From Microbacterium soli (lineage in GTDB: Bacteria; Actinomycetota; Actinomycetes; Actinomycetales; Microbacteriaceae): DNA of 64,000 bases. Under the pieces are notes generated by a model that had not been told where the DNA came from, searched no databases, and worked only from the letters and a program-made list of their open reading frames with translations. The stretch spans positions 1,302,001-1,366,000 of the forward strand of contig NZ_BAABCP010000001.1 of assembly GCF_039539005.1 (NCBI RefSeq), given 5' to 3'. The stretch's first letter is position 1. Every line of letters begins with the position of its first letter. Both the position numbers and the translations under genes were made by a program. This document shows positions 1 through 8,859 of this stretch, in pieces.

Positions 1-248
1 CCGTACGGGCCACGGAGGCGGCCGCGAAGGCGCTTCCCGTGGCTCCTGGCAGGAAGGCCAAGCCACAGCCCGGTGCGCGTCGCGCATACCTCGACGAGGT
101 CTCCGCGAAACTCGGTGACAGATTGAACACCCGTGTGCAGATCACTTTGGGCGCGAGAAAAGGCCAGGTCAAGATTGAATTCGCGTCCATTCAGGACCTC
201 AACAGGATCCTCGTCGAGCTCGGTGAGGACGAGTACGGCGCGCGCTGA
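1..248 (+). CDS. parB: Chromosome partitioning protein ParB, C-terminal end (partial)
   Basis: Only the last roughly 80 residues are inside the window; the reading frame is open to the left edge (frame starting at base 3). The end reads LNTRVQITLGARKGQVKIEF followed by a short helix with ILVELGEDEYGAR, which is the typical C-terminal dimerisation domain of actinobacterial ParB. ParB binds parS sites near the origin, spreads on DNA and works with ParA in chromosome segregation. The parB position implies that rsmG, parA and the origin lie to the left. No upstream start is visible, so length and N-terminal CTPase motifs cannot be judged. Confidence 0.85.
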   Translation, partial: VRATEAAAKALPVAPGRKAKPQPGARRAYLDEVSAKLGDRLNTRVQITLGARKGQVKIEFASIQDLNRILVELGEDEYGAR

Positions 249-355
249 GCGCGCCTCGGCACCCCACCGGACTCGGGTCTGCCAGAACGGTCCCGAGCGT
301 CCAGAACGCCGGAGGGGTGCTCCCGCCGCCTGTTCGGGGCGCGTAGGCTGAGACG

Positions 356-688
356 GTGAACGATTCCGTCCCGCACCGCGCGAGTCTCGAGGTGCTCCGC
401 GCGGAAGCCGCGGACGAGTTGGCCGTGCTGATCCAGGAACGATTGCGCGCGGGTGAGGACCCCTGGGACTTCATGGAGGACCTGCCCAGTGTGGACGAGC
501 TCGTGGTGTACCTGCTGCGCGCGGAGAACATCGCCGCCGGTGACGGCGTCCAGCCCGGCCCGGCACGACACTATCGGGTGCTGAGGCAGATCGCCCTGGA
601 GTATCCGCAGCTGACGGAGACGGTGTGGGGGATGCTGGGCTCTCGCAGCCATCGACGCTGGGACCTGCGGGTCGCCGACGCGTCCTGA
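356..688 (+). CDS. Conserved hypothetical protein, 110 aa
   Basis: A small acidic soluble protein of 110 residues, with no signal peptide or membrane segment. It contains an alpha-helical stretch (LEVLRAEAADELAVLIQERL) and a central DPWDFMEDLPSVDELVVYLL segment. I do not recognise a characterised family; small proteins at this place next to parB and trxA occur in related actinobacteria, but I cannot name a function. The chosen start is GTG at 356, because a -10-like TAGGCT at 344-349 lies six bases before it, suggesting a leaderless transcript. It converges on trxA, with a shared hairpin terminator between them. Confidence 0.7.
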   Translation: MNDSVPHRASLEVLRAEAADELAVLIQERLRAGEDPWDFMEDLPSVDELVVYLLRAENIAAGDGVQPGPARHYRVLRQIALEYPQLTETVWGMLGSRSHRRWDLRVADAS

Positions 689-716
689 CCCGTTCGACCC
701 GCTCCGCCCTGCCCAT

Positions 717-755
717 GCAGGAGGCCCGCCACCTCAGCGGTGACGGGCCTCCTGC
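717..755. terminator. Bidirectional hairpin between the hypothetical gene and trxA
   Basis: Perfect 12-bp arms, GCAGGAGGCCCG at 717-728 and its reverse complement at 744-755, enclose a 15-base loop. It sits between two convergent genes, so it can serve both. It has no clear T-run, as is usual for high-GC actinobacterial terminators. Confidence 0.75.
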
Positions 756-766
756 GAGAACGGTGC

Positions 767-1090
767 TCAGCCGATGAAGTCGGCCAGGTCCTTCTCAAGC
801 GCGAATTTCGGCTTTGCGCCGATGATCGTGGTCTTGACCTCGCCGCCCTGAAACACCTTCATGGCGGGGATCGAGGTGATCTGGTACTTCATGGCAAGAT
901 CGGGGTTCTCGTCGACGTTGAGCTTGAGAACCGTGATCTTCTCGGGGTTCTCCGCCTGGATCTCGTCGAGGATCGGCGAGACCATGCGACACGGCCCGCA
1001 CCACGCAGCCCAGAAGTCGACGAGCACGGGGCCGTCGGCCTGGAGCACGTCCTGCTCCCAGGTCGCCTGGGTGGTTGCCTTGGCAGTCAT
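767..1090 (-). CDS. trxA: Thioredoxin
   Basis: 107 residues, the usual length for a thioredoxin. The active site WCGPC is present, with redox cysteines 31 and 34, and the cis-proline loop (TSIPAM) follows. It reduces protein disulfides in the cytoplasm and is itself reduced by TrxB, whose gene lies just upstream on the same strand, 65 bases away, so the two are probably one operon (trxB-trxA). The start ATG at 1090 is preceded by an AAGGAGAATTC ribosome binding site. Confidence 0.97.
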   Translation of the reverse strand: MTAKATTQATWEQDVLQADGPVLVDFWAAWCGPCRMVSPILDEIQAENPEKITVLKLNVDENPDLAMKYQITSIPAMKVFQGGEVKTTIIGAKPKFALEKDLADFIG

Positions 1091-1155
1091 GAATTCTCCT
1101 TGTTCGGTGTCATCCGGTCGAACACCGGTTGCGCTGAAAGTGTTCCCGCCGACCC

Positions 1156-2118
1156 TCAGCCGACGACCTCGGGAACGGCGTTCTCGACGGTGGAATCCTC
1201 CAGGGATGCCAGGAAGTGCTCCACATCGAGGGCCGCGACCACTCCGGACCCGGCGGCCGTGGCGGCCTGGCGGTATGTGGGGTCGATCACGTCGCCCGCG
1301 GCGAACACACCGGGGAGCGACGTGCGCGACGAGCGGCCGTCCACCCAGATGGTGCCCTCCGGGGTGAGCTCGAGTTTGTTGTGCACGAGGTGCGTGCGCG
1401 GGTCGTTGCCGATCGCGACGAAGACGCCCTGCACCTCGAGCTCGCTGGTCGAGCCGTCGACGGTCGAACGCAGCCGCACACCGGTCGTCTCGAACTCGCC
1501 GAGGATCTCCTCGACCTCGCTGTTCCAGACGAACTCGATCTTCTCGTTCGCGAAGGCGCGCTCCTGCATGATCTTGGACGCGCGCAGCGTGTCCTTGCGG
1601 TGGATGACGTACACCTTCGAGGCGAAACGGGTGAGGAAGGTGGCCTCCTCCATGGCGGAGTCCCCGCCGCCGACCACGGCGATGGCCTTCTCACGGAAGA
1701 AGAATCCGTCGCAGGTGGCGCACCACGACACACCGTGTCCGGAGAGGCGCTCCTCGCCCTCGACGCCGAGCTTGCGGTAGGCGGATCCCGTCGCGTACAC
1801 CACTGCGGATGCCTCGTGCACCGCCCCGCTGCCCAGCTCGACCTTCTTGACCGGGCCGTCGAGCTCCAGCGACACGACGTCGTCGTAGACGACCTCGGTG
1901 CCGAACTTCTCGGCCTGCTCCTGGAGCTTCACCATGAGGTCGGGGCCCTGGATTCCCTCGGGGAACCCGGGGAAGTTCTCCACATCGGTGGTCTTGGTCA
2001 GCTCACCGCCGACCTCGACGGAACTCGCGATGAGCAGTGGCTCGAGGTTCGCGCGCGCCGCGTAGATGGCCGCGCTGAAGCCGGACGGACCGGAGCCGAT
2101 GATGATGACCTTGCGCAT
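1156..2118 (-). CDS. trxB: Thioredoxin-disulfide reductase
   Basis: 320 residues, the normal size for a low-molecular-weight TrxB. The FAD-binding GSGPSG motif is at residues 8-13, the redox CATC at 133-136, and an NADPH-binding GGGDSAMEEA follows. The C-terminal FAD motif is GVFAAGDVIDP. The enzyme transfers electrons from NADPH through FAD to thioredoxin. It is encoded immediately upstream of trxA on the same strand and probably co-transcribed. The trxB-trxA pair near parB is a common actinobacterial arrangement. Confidence 0.97.
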   Translation of the reverse strand: MRKVIIIGSGPSGFSAAIYAARANLEPLLIASSVEVGGELTKTTDVENFPGFPEGIQGPDLMVKLQEQAEKFGTEVVYDDVVSLELDGPVKKVELGSGAVHEASAVVYATGSAYRKLGVEGEERLSGHGVSWCATCDGFFFREKAIAVVGGGDSAMEEATFLTRFASKVYVIHRKDTLRASKIMQERAFANEKIEFVWNSEVEEILGEFETTGVRLRSTVDGSTSELEVQGVFVAIGNDPRTHLVHNKLELTPEGTIWVDGRSSRTSLPGVFAAGDVIDPTYRQAATAAGSGVVAALDVEHFLASLEDSTVENAVPEVVG

Positions 2119-2284
2119 GTGCTCTCCTCTGCGGGTGGGCGCGCTGCTGCGCGGCGGACCGCTACGAACCCTTCAACCCATGGTAACCGCGCGGCATTCC
2201 CCCGTTGCCCAGCACGGCGGATGCCGTGCGGCAGGATCAGCGGATGCCGGGATCCACGCTGCTCGGACCGGCGTCCCGGCATCC

Positions 2285-3904
2285 TCATGAGCGATGCGCG
2301 GGAAGGAAACGCCTGATCAGATCGGACACAACGGTCAACTCGGGCGCGCGCAGCAACGCCAGGACGATGAGATACACGGCGAACGCGGCGCCGCAGATGA
2401 CACCGGTGCCGACGGCGCCGGACAGGCGGCCGACCATTCCGGTGCCGCCCACGGACCACCCCGTCGATCCGCCCAGGAGCAGATAGGCCCCCCAGCCGGC
2501 GAAGCCGGCGGGGATCGCGGCGAGCACGAACCGTGCCAGTGAACGTCCGGTGCGCGCGAGCTCCAGGCCACCGAGTCGACGACGCAGCAGGATCACCGCG
2601 ATGACCGTCTGCACGAGGCCGGCGAGAGACTGGCCCAGGGCGATGGCGGCGGCCAGCTGGCTGAGCGGGACGAGGAGCGGGGCCACCAGCGCCGACACGA
2701 GGATGAGCGCGCACTGGACGACCGTGAACCAGAACGGCGTGCGGGTGTCGCCGTAGGCGTAGAACGTGCGCTGCACGATGAACAGCAGTGAGAGCGGAAG
2801 CAGCCCGACCAGATAGCAGATCAGCACGGGAGCGGCCTGCACGGCGAAGGCGCCGTTCTCCGTGAAGATGCGCGTCGCGGGCACGGACGCCACGGCCAGG
2901 CCCACCGTGGAGATGACGATGAACAGGCTGATGGCGCGGATGCTGCGCGCGACATCTCCCCGGACCTGATCGTGCCGGTCCTCGGCGGTGTGCTCGGCGA
3001 TCTGCGTGAAGTAGGGCGTTCCGATCGAGACGGCGAAGATCGAGTACGGGAGCATGAACACGAGCCAGGCGGCGCCCATGATGGTTCCCGCGGGGTGGTC
3101 TCCGGAGGCTTCGGAGACGATCGTCGCCTGGGCCCAGCCGGCGAGCTGGCCGGCGATGACCATCGCGAACGTCCAGCCGGCGAGCTTGCCCACCTGACCG
3201 AGGCCCACTCCCCTCCAGCGGAAGTCGGGCCGCAGACGCAGTCCGGTGCGCCGCCACGCGAGCAGCAGGAGTGCCGCCTGCACGGCGATGCCCAGAGTGG
3301 CCGTGCCGCCCATGACCGCGATCATCGCGGGATCCCACATCTCGACCCTGTTGCGGTTGTCGCCGAACAGCGTCATGAAGGCGATGAACCCCACGATCGA
3401 GATCACGTTGTTCGCGATGGGCGCCCAGGTGTACGGGCCGAACACGCGCTTGGCGTTGAGCGTCTCGCCGATGAGCGCGTAGAGGCCGTAGAAGAAGATC
3501 TGCGGCAGGCACCAGTATGCGAACGCCGTGCCGAGGGCGAGCTGGTCGGGGGTGTACCCCTTGGCGTAGATGAACACGAGCCAGGGGGCCAGCACCATGG
3601 CCACTCCGGTCGCGGCGAGGAACACCGCCGTGCCGAGTGTGAACAGCTTGGAGATGAACGCCTGCCCGCCGTCCTTGTGACTGACCGACTTCACGATCTG
3701 CGGGATGATCACGGCGGTCAGGACGCCGGTCTGGATGATCGTGAAGACGTTGTTGGGCAGCTGGTTAGCCGTGCTGAAGGCGTCGCTGGCGCGCCCGACG
3801 GACCCGATCGCGGCGAGGAGCACGATAGTGCGCACGAGACCCGTGATCCGTGAGATCAGCGTCCCGGCACCGAGGATGGCGCTCGCCCGGCCGAGACCCG
3901 TCAT
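2285..3904 (-). CDS. murJ: Murein biosynthesis lipid II flippase MurJ (MviN family)
   Basis: 539 residues with about 14 predicted hydrophobic segments. The N-terminus (MTGLGRASAILGAGTLISRI) has the amphipathic first helix and SR-TGLVR segment typical of MviN/MurJ. MurJ moves lipid II across the cytoplasmic membrane for peptidoglycan synthesis. The start is ATG at 3904 because it overlaps the stop of the DUF6049 gene by four bases (ATGA), which shows translational coupling. There is no cytoplasmic pseudokinase extension like that of mycobacterial MviN; the protein ends shortly after its last membrane segment. Confidence 0.93.
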   Translation of the reverse strand: MTGLGRASAILGAGTLISRITGLVRTIVLLAAIGSVGRASDAFSTANQLPNNVFTIIQTGVLTAVIIPQIVKSVSHKDGGQAFISKLFTLGTAVFLAATGVAMVLAPWLVFIYAKGYTPDQLALGTAFAYWCLPQIFFYGLYALIGETLNAKRVFGPYTWAPIANNVISIVGFIAFMTLFGDNRNRVEMWDPAMIAVMGGTATLGIAVQAALLLLAWRRTGLRLRPDFRWRGVGLGQVGKLAGWTFAMVIAGQLAGWAQATIVSEASGDHPAGTIMGAAWLVFMLPYSIFAVSIGTPYFTQIAEHTAEDRHDQVRGDVARSIRAISLFIVISTVGLAVASVPATRIFTENGAFAVQAAPVLICYLVGLLPLSLLFIVQRTFYAYGDTRTPFWFTVVQCALILVSALVAPLLVPLSQLAAAIALGQSLAGLVQTVIAVILLRRRLGGLELARTGRSLARFVLAAIPAGFAGWGAYLLLGGSTGWSVGGTGMVGRLSGAVGTGVICGAAFAVYLIVLALLRAPELTVVSDLIRRFLPAHRS

Positions 3905-6030
3905 TCGCTCTCCTTCGCGACGTCGGCGGTGTCCGTCGTGCCGGCGGCATCCTCGGCATCCGCCGCCGCATGCCGCTTCCGACGCACCGTGCGGATGAGG
4001 CCGAAGACCAGCAGCAGCGCGATGACGCCGCCGCCGATGCCGAGGCCGATGCCCTCCCAGTCGGCCCGCAGGGTGACCTCCGCCGACTCGACCGCGCCGA
4101 TCGCGACCCCGGTGGGGCTCGTGAGCCGGAACTCGACGTCGACCTGGCCGCTGGCGACGCGAGCGGTGATGGGCACGTCCACACGGGTGGCGCCGTCGCC
4201 GGCGGCCTCGACCCGGGTCGTCGAGGCGATGTCCAGACGTGGGTCGGACGGGCGGCTGTGCAGCATCACGTGGACGGGCCAGGGCAGATCGTTGCGCACC
4301 CACACCGGCAGCGGCGCGGCGGCTGCGATGAGCTGCACGGGTTTGGGGCGCTGGATGGCGACCGATGCGAGGACGTCCCGGACGTGGTCGGCGCGATCGG
4401 CTGCGGCGGCCGTGAACCCGTCGTCGTCCAATCCCACGGCGATGGCCCTCAGCATCCGGATCCGTTCGGGTGCCATCAACAGCGCGGGCTCCTCCAGGAC
4501 GGAGGAGAACGACCGCATCCGCGCCTCGCCGTCCAGCATCGTCGTGAGCGCGGCGGGTCGCGTCGCGTCCGCGGTCGTGACCAGGGAGGCGGATGCCGGC
4601 TTCGCGGCCTGCAGTCCGCTGAGCCGGACGGCGGGGGAGGCGAAGGCGGTCAGCAGCTGTCGCAGTGCGATGGGCGAGCGGGTCTCGGAGCGCTCCAGAC
4701 CCACGAGCACGGTCGGTGTGGCCCGTGTCTCGAAGAACAGGTGCCCGGCGGCGGCGGCGAGGTCCCGTTCGACGGCCGAGGGATCTGCGAGCTCCGCGGC
4801 GGCGGACAGTCGCGCCGACGACGCGGTCGCCGTGACGAGCACGCTGTGGCCGGCCACCTCGACGTGCGTGGCCGGCGGCACGGTCTCGAAGGAGGTGGAC
4901 GGCAGAATGGTCGTGGTCCGCTCGCCCAGATAGTCGTCGAAGCGGGCGAGATCGTCGGGCGTGATCCCGGGGCGCGGCCAGACCAGCCCGCCGTGCACGC
5001 CGGAGATCTCACTCAGAGTGGACTCCGGGGGCAGCTGGGGCTCGGGCGTCGGGGCGTCGGGGCCGCTCCGCGTGGGTGAGGGTGTGCTCAGCGGGAAGTC
5101 CGCGGGCTGGAGGAGAGCCGTCAGGTCGGGGGCGGTGAGCTGCTCCTCCAGGCCCGCCTGCGACTGCACCGCCAGGTCGGCGTCGCCGAACTGCAGGGCG
5201 AAGACGTCGTTCGGGAGCCGCTCCAGAGCGTCGATCCAGTCGACGGCGGTGGTCGGCGCACGGTCGCCGAGGGCCCGGATCGACGCGGCGATCGCGGGAT
5301 CGACGGCGAGGATCGCCGCCGTCCCGGTGACGGCATCGAGTTCGGCGGTCAGCCTGCCGTCGGGGGACGTGAGCTCCGTCAGCTCCTTCGCGCTGAGCAG
5401 AGCGCCGTCCTCGGGTGTGGCGGTCACCGGCACGAGCACGCCGACGGACTGCGCCTCGGGGCCGGTGACCACCAGCACGGAGCTCGCCGTCGGATTCCAC
5501 ACCGTGCCGTCCGCGTCGTCGGCGGTCACACCGGTCAGGTGCGCGAGCATCGGGTACACCCCGGGGGCGAGGGCGCCCAGTTCCGTGAGATCCGCCACGG
5601 TGCTGACGTCGGCGGTCGCGCCGGCGTCGATGGCGGGGGTGCTCTCCACCGCCACGGTCCGGAACTCGCCCGAGGAGACGCCCTCGTCCAGCCAGGCGTC
5701 CAGAGCCGCGCCGTCGGCGAGCGGAGAGGGACTCACCTCGAACGACGTCGTCCCTGCGCTCAGTGCGCTCTCGGTGCGGTTGACGATCGTGACCGTGCCC
5801 ACCAGCGGACCGGCCGCGTCGATGCGGGCGCCCGTTCCCGCCGAGATGCTCAGTTCGACGGTCGGGTCTTCGGCGGCGGCATCCTCGTCGTCCGCGGCGG
5901 ATGCGGCGGGCGCGGAGCCCAGCGCGACGGAGCCCAGTGCGAGGGAGCCGACGACGAGCACCGCGGCGAGCCGGCTCAGCAGCCTGCGCGCGCGCTGGCG
6001 GGAGCCGTCGCGGGGGGATATCGCAGTCAT
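3901..6030 (-). CDS. DUF6049 family exported, membrane-anchored protein
   Basis: About 709 residues from ATG 6030. An N-terminal signal segment (LAAVLVVGSLALGSVALGS) is followed by a large alanine/threonine-rich extracytoplasmic domain. A single membrane helix (IALLLVFGLIRTV) and a basic, then acidic, cytoplasmic tail close the protein. DUF6049 proteins are encoded next to murJ across actinobacteria; their role is unknown but the link to MurJ suggests the envelope. In-frame starts up to 6087 exist. I prefer 6030, since a TAGAAT -10 box (6072-6077, minus strand) lies upstream of it. The stop overlaps the murJ start. Confidence 0.8.
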   Translation of the reverse strand: MTAISPRDGSRQRARRLLSRLAAVLVVGSLALGSVALGSAPAASAADDEDAAAEDPTVELSISAGTGARIDAAGPLVGTVTIVNRTESALSAGTTSFEVSPSPLADGAALDAWLDEGVSSGEFRTVAVESTPAIDAGATADVSTVADLTELGALAPGVYPMLAHLTGVTADDADGTVWNPTASSVLVVTGPEAQSVGVLVPVTATPEDGALLSAKELTELTSPDGRLTAELDAVTGTAAILAVDPAIAASIRALGDRAPTTAVDWIDALERLPNDVFALQFGDADLAVQSQAGLEEQLTAPDLTALLQPADFPLSTPSPTRSGPDAPTPEPQLPPESTLSEISGVHGGLVWPRPGITPDDLARFDDYLGERTTTILPSTSFETVPPATHVEVAGHSVLVTATASSARLSAAAELADPSAVERDLAAAAGHLFFETRATPTVLVGLERSETRSPIALRQLLTAFASPAVRLSGLQAAKPASASLVTTADATRPAALTTMLDGEARMRSFSSVLEEPALLMAPERIRMLRAIAVGLDDDGFTAAAADRADHVRDVLASVAIQRPKPVQLIAAAAPLPVWVRNDLPWPVHVMLHSRPSDPRLDIASTTRVEAAGDGATRVDVPITARVASGQVDVEFRLTSPTGVAIGAVESAEVTLRADWEGIGLGIGGGVIALLLVFGLIRTVRRKRHAAADAEDAAGTTDTADVAKESE

Positions 6031-6071
6031 AGTTCGCGTCGACGCGTCCAATGGCGGAGTCGACGCCCCCG

Positions 6072-6115
6072 ATTCTAGGCGGCGCACGGTGCGGAACCCT
6101 GAAGGCGCGTAGAGT
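6072..6115. promoter_or_regulatory. Divergent -10 boxes for DUF6049-murJ and the methyltransferase
   Basis: On the minus strand TAGAAT (6077 to 6072) can serve the DUF6049-murJ operon. On the plus strand TAGAGT at 6110-6115 is followed after seven bases by the GTG start at 6123, the spacing of a leaderless transcript. No good -35 boxes are visible. Confidence 0.5.
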
Positions 6116-6122
6116 GACGGCC

Positions 6123-7643
6123 GTGCCGGATCGTGCCCAGCCCCACCCCGACTCCGTTCTCGCGCAGGCTCTCGCCTCGGATCTGGATGCCGCGGACTTC
6201 CGCTCCGATCCGCTGCGGCGGCTGTGGGGAGAGGAGGCCGATGACGCGCTGGCCCGCGGGCTGCGCGAGCCCATCCTGCGGGCGATCACCGGATGCGAGG
6301 ACGCCCTGGCCGTGCTCGGACGGCTGTGGGTGCTCGGGATGCCGCAGCCGCACCACGCCGTCGAGGCGGCCGTGCCCCGCACGGGCGTGCAGGGGCTGAC
6401 GGCGCTGGGGCTGGCGGACTCCGACGGCGCACAGGTGCGGCCGCTGGTGCTCATCCGGCCGCAGTCGTTCGTGGATGCCGACGGGGTCGGCGAGTGGTGG
6501 ATCGCCAGCGACCTCGACGAGGTCGCGCTGGACGGGCCGCTTCCCGCCGACCATGTGCTGGGCGTGGGTGGAGCGTCCCGCACGCTCGCGGAGCTCGTCA
6601 TCCCGGTCGCGGTCGATCGTGCGCTGGATCTGGGGACCGGATGCGGCATCCAGGCGCTGCTGGTGTCCCGCCACGCCCGCGAGGTCGTCGCGACGGACGT
6701 CTCGCCGCGCGCGCTGGCGTTCGCGGAGCTGAACGCACAGCTCAACGGTGTGCGCAACGTGATCTTCCGCGCCGGCAGCATGTTCGAGCCGGTGGACGGC
6801 GAGGCCTTCGACCTCATCGTCTCCAACCCGCCGTTCGTCATCACCCCGCGAGCGTCGGGCATCCCGGAGTACGAGTACCGCGATGGCGGCCTGGTCGGGG
6901 ACGCACTGGTCGAGCGGTTCCTGCGGTCCGCACCCGAGCATCTCGCCCCGGGCGGGGTGGCTCAGCTGCTGGGCAACTGGGAGCGGCGCGACGGCGTGGA
7001 GGGACTGGATCGCGTGCGCTCCTGGGTGCGCGATGATCTGGACGTCTGGGTGATCCAGCGGGAGGTGCTCTCGCCGCTCGCGTACGCCGAGCTGTGGATC
7101 CGCGACGGCGGCACGGTCCCGCGTGACCCCGACTTCGCCCGGATGCTGGTGGCCTGGCTCGACGACTTCGAGGAGCGGCGTGTGACGGAGGTCGGCTTCG
7201 GGTACATCCTGCTGCGGCGACCTTCCCGCGGTTCGGCCGGGGCGGGGGAGCGGCTGCGCCGGTTCGAGACGGTCACGCACCCGGTCTCCGACCTCGGGCG
7301 GGCGCTCGCCGCGGGGCTGGTCGCGCACGACGCGCTCGCCGACGGCATCCCGGAGCGCCTCGTCGTCGCGCCGGACGTGACCGAGGCACGCCACCACCTG
7401 CCCGGCAACGACGACCCCAGTGTGATCGAGCTGCGCCAGGGCGGCGGGCTGGCGCGCACGATCAGCGTCGATCCCGCACTGGCCGGGTTCGTCGGGGCGT
7501 GCGACGGAGAGCTGACCGTCGCGCAGATCGCCGCGGCGCTCGCGGAGCTGTTCGAGGTGCCGCCCGCCGAGCTGTGGTCGGATCTGGAGCCCCGCATCCG
7601 TCGCCTGGTGCAGGACGGTCTGCTGCTGCCCGCCGTGGAATAG
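6123..7643 (+). CDS. DUF7059-type N-terminal / class I SAM-dependent methyltransferase
   Basis: 506 residues. The middle carries the SAM-binding motif LDLGTGCGIQ (near residue 170) and the SNPPF catalytic motif at 234-238, which is typical of methyltransferases acting on ring nitrogens of bases or on glutamine amides (PrmC/RsmC-like). A roughly 150-residue N-terminal domain precedes it. A C-terminal domain of about 200 residues, ending in a winged-helix-like stretch, follows. This three-part design is widespread in actinobacteria; the substrate is not known, with rRNA or a ribosomal or release factor being likely. GTG 6123 is chosen because of the leaderless -10 box seven bases before it. Confidence 0.78.
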   Translation: MPDRAQPHPDSVLAQALASDLDAADFRSDPLRRLWGEEADDALARGLREPILRAITGCEDALAVLGRLWVLGMPQPHHAVEAAVPRTGVQGLTALGLADSDGAQVRPLVLIRPQSFVDADGVGEWWIASDLDEVALDGPLPADHVLGVGGASRTLAELVIPVAVDRALDLGTGCGIQALLVSRHAREVVATDVSPRALAFAELNAQLNGVRNVIFRAGSMFEPVDGEAFDLIVSNPPFVITPRASGIPEYEYRDGGLVGDALVERFLRSAPEHLAPGGVAQLLGNWERRDGVEGLDRVRSWVRDDLDVWVIQREVLSPLAYAELWIRDGGTVPRDPDFARMLVAWLDDFEERRVTEVGFGYILLRRPSRGSAGAGERLRRFETVTHPVSDLGRALAAGLVAHDALADGIPERLVVAPDVTEARHHLPGNDDPSVIELRQGGGLARTISVDPALAGFVGACDGELTVAQIAAALAELFEVPPAELWSDLEPRIRRLVQDGLLLPAVE

Positions 7644-7665
7644 CATCCGCGATCCATGCGTTCGA

Positions 7666-8727
7666 ATGGGCATGAAGGCATTCGGCTTCCTCTCCTTCGG
7701 CCACTACGCGGACGTGCCCGGCTCGGTCACCCGCACGGCGGGCGACATGCTGCGTCAGACCATCGAGATCGCCGAGGGTGCCGACGAGATCGGGGTCAAC
7801 GGCGCCTATGTGCGCGTGCACCACTGGGCCCGGCAGGCGGCGTCCCCCATCCCCCTGCTGACGGCGATGGCCGCGCGCACGAAGCGCATCGAAGTCGGCA
7901 CGGGCGTGATCGACATGCGCTACGAGAACCCCTTCCAGTTCGCGGAGGAGGCCGCCGCGCTCGATCTCATCGCCGACGGCAGGGTCGCGCTCGGCGTGAG
8001 CCGCGGATCACCCGAGACCGCGCTGCGCGGCTACGAGACCTTCGGCTACCACGACGGCGAGGACGTGGAGCGCGGCAGCGTGATGGCGCGGGAGAAGTTC
8101 GACCTGTTCCTGCGGGCCATCGATGGCGAGGCGGTCGCTCCCGGAGACCCGCGGATGGTCGGCGAGGGCCGGTACCTGGCCATCGAGCCGCAGTCCCCCG
8201 GGCTGCGCAGCCGCATCTGGTGGGGCTCCGGCTCGCGCGCCACGGCCGAGACCACGGGGCGGATGGGGCTGAACATGATGAGCTCGACCCTCGTCACCGA
8301 GGCCACCGGGCAGCCGTTCCACGAGCTCCAACGCGAGCAGATCGACGTGTTCCGCGCCGCCTACCGTGAGGCCGGGCACACCGGCGCGCCGCGCGTCTCG
8401 GTCAGCCGCAGCGTGTTCCCGTTGGTCAGCGACCGGGACCGGGCGTACTTCGGGCTGCGCTCGGCGGAGAACGGCGACCAGATCGGGGTCATCGACGGTC
8501 TGCGCTCCACGTTCGGCAAGACCTATGCCGCCGAGCCGGACGTGCTCATCGAGCAGCTGCGCGCCGACGAGGCGGTGATGGCCGCCGACACCCTCATGCT
8601 CACCATCCCCAATCAGCTCGGTCCGGAGTACAACCTGCATGTGCTGCAGGCGTTCGCCGAGCATGTCGCACCGGGGCTGGGGTGGAGGCCCAGCGGTGAG
8701 GGGCCGGTGCAGGGGGAGGCCGTCTGA
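7666..8727 (+). CDS. LLM class flavin-dependent oxidoreductase
   Basis: 353 residues with the luciferase-like (bacterial luciferase alpha/beta) TIM-barrel pattern: an N-terminal MKAFGFLSFGHY strand, the TKRIEVGTGVIDMRYENPFQ segment and the LIADGRVALGVSRGSP motif. Enzymes of this family use reduced FMN with oxygen, or F420. The sequence alone does not decide the cofactor or substrate. It lies 22 bases behind the methyltransferase on the same strand. ATG at 7666 and at 7672 are both possible starts. It is not linked to the F420 genes at 40-46 kb and lacks their operator. Confidence 0.8.
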   Translation: MGMKAFGFLSFGHYADVPGSVTRTAGDMLRQTIEIAEGADEIGVNGAYVRVHHWARQAASPIPLLTAMAARTKRIEVGTGVIDMRYENPFQFAEEAAALDLIADGRVALGVSRGSPETALRGYETFGYHDGEDVERGSVMAREKFDLFLRAIDGEAVAPGDPRMVGEGRYLAIEPQSPGLRSRIWWGSGSRATAETTGRMGLNMMSSTLVTEATGQPFHELQREQIDVFRAAYREAGHTGAPRVSVSRSVFPLVSDRDRAYFGLRSAENGDQIGVIDGLRSTFGKTYAAEPDVLIEQLRADEAVMAADTLMLTIPNQLGPEYNLHVLQAFAEHVAPGLGWRPSGEGPVQGEAV

Positions 8728-8859
8728 GCGCGGAGGATGCCGGCGGCCAGCGCGCTTCACGCTCGCCGCGCGCATGGGAGCGGGCGCCGCGGGCCGGGGC
8801 GAGTCGGACCGAGACGCGGCGGGCGGGGGCCGAGCACCCGCCCCGGTAATCTGGAGACC

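Noticed and set aside
1156..2316. Long open frames on the opposite strand of trxB and of most other genes
   Set aside because: In high-GC DNA the complementary and shifted frames stay open; they lack ribosome binding sites and recognisable proteins.
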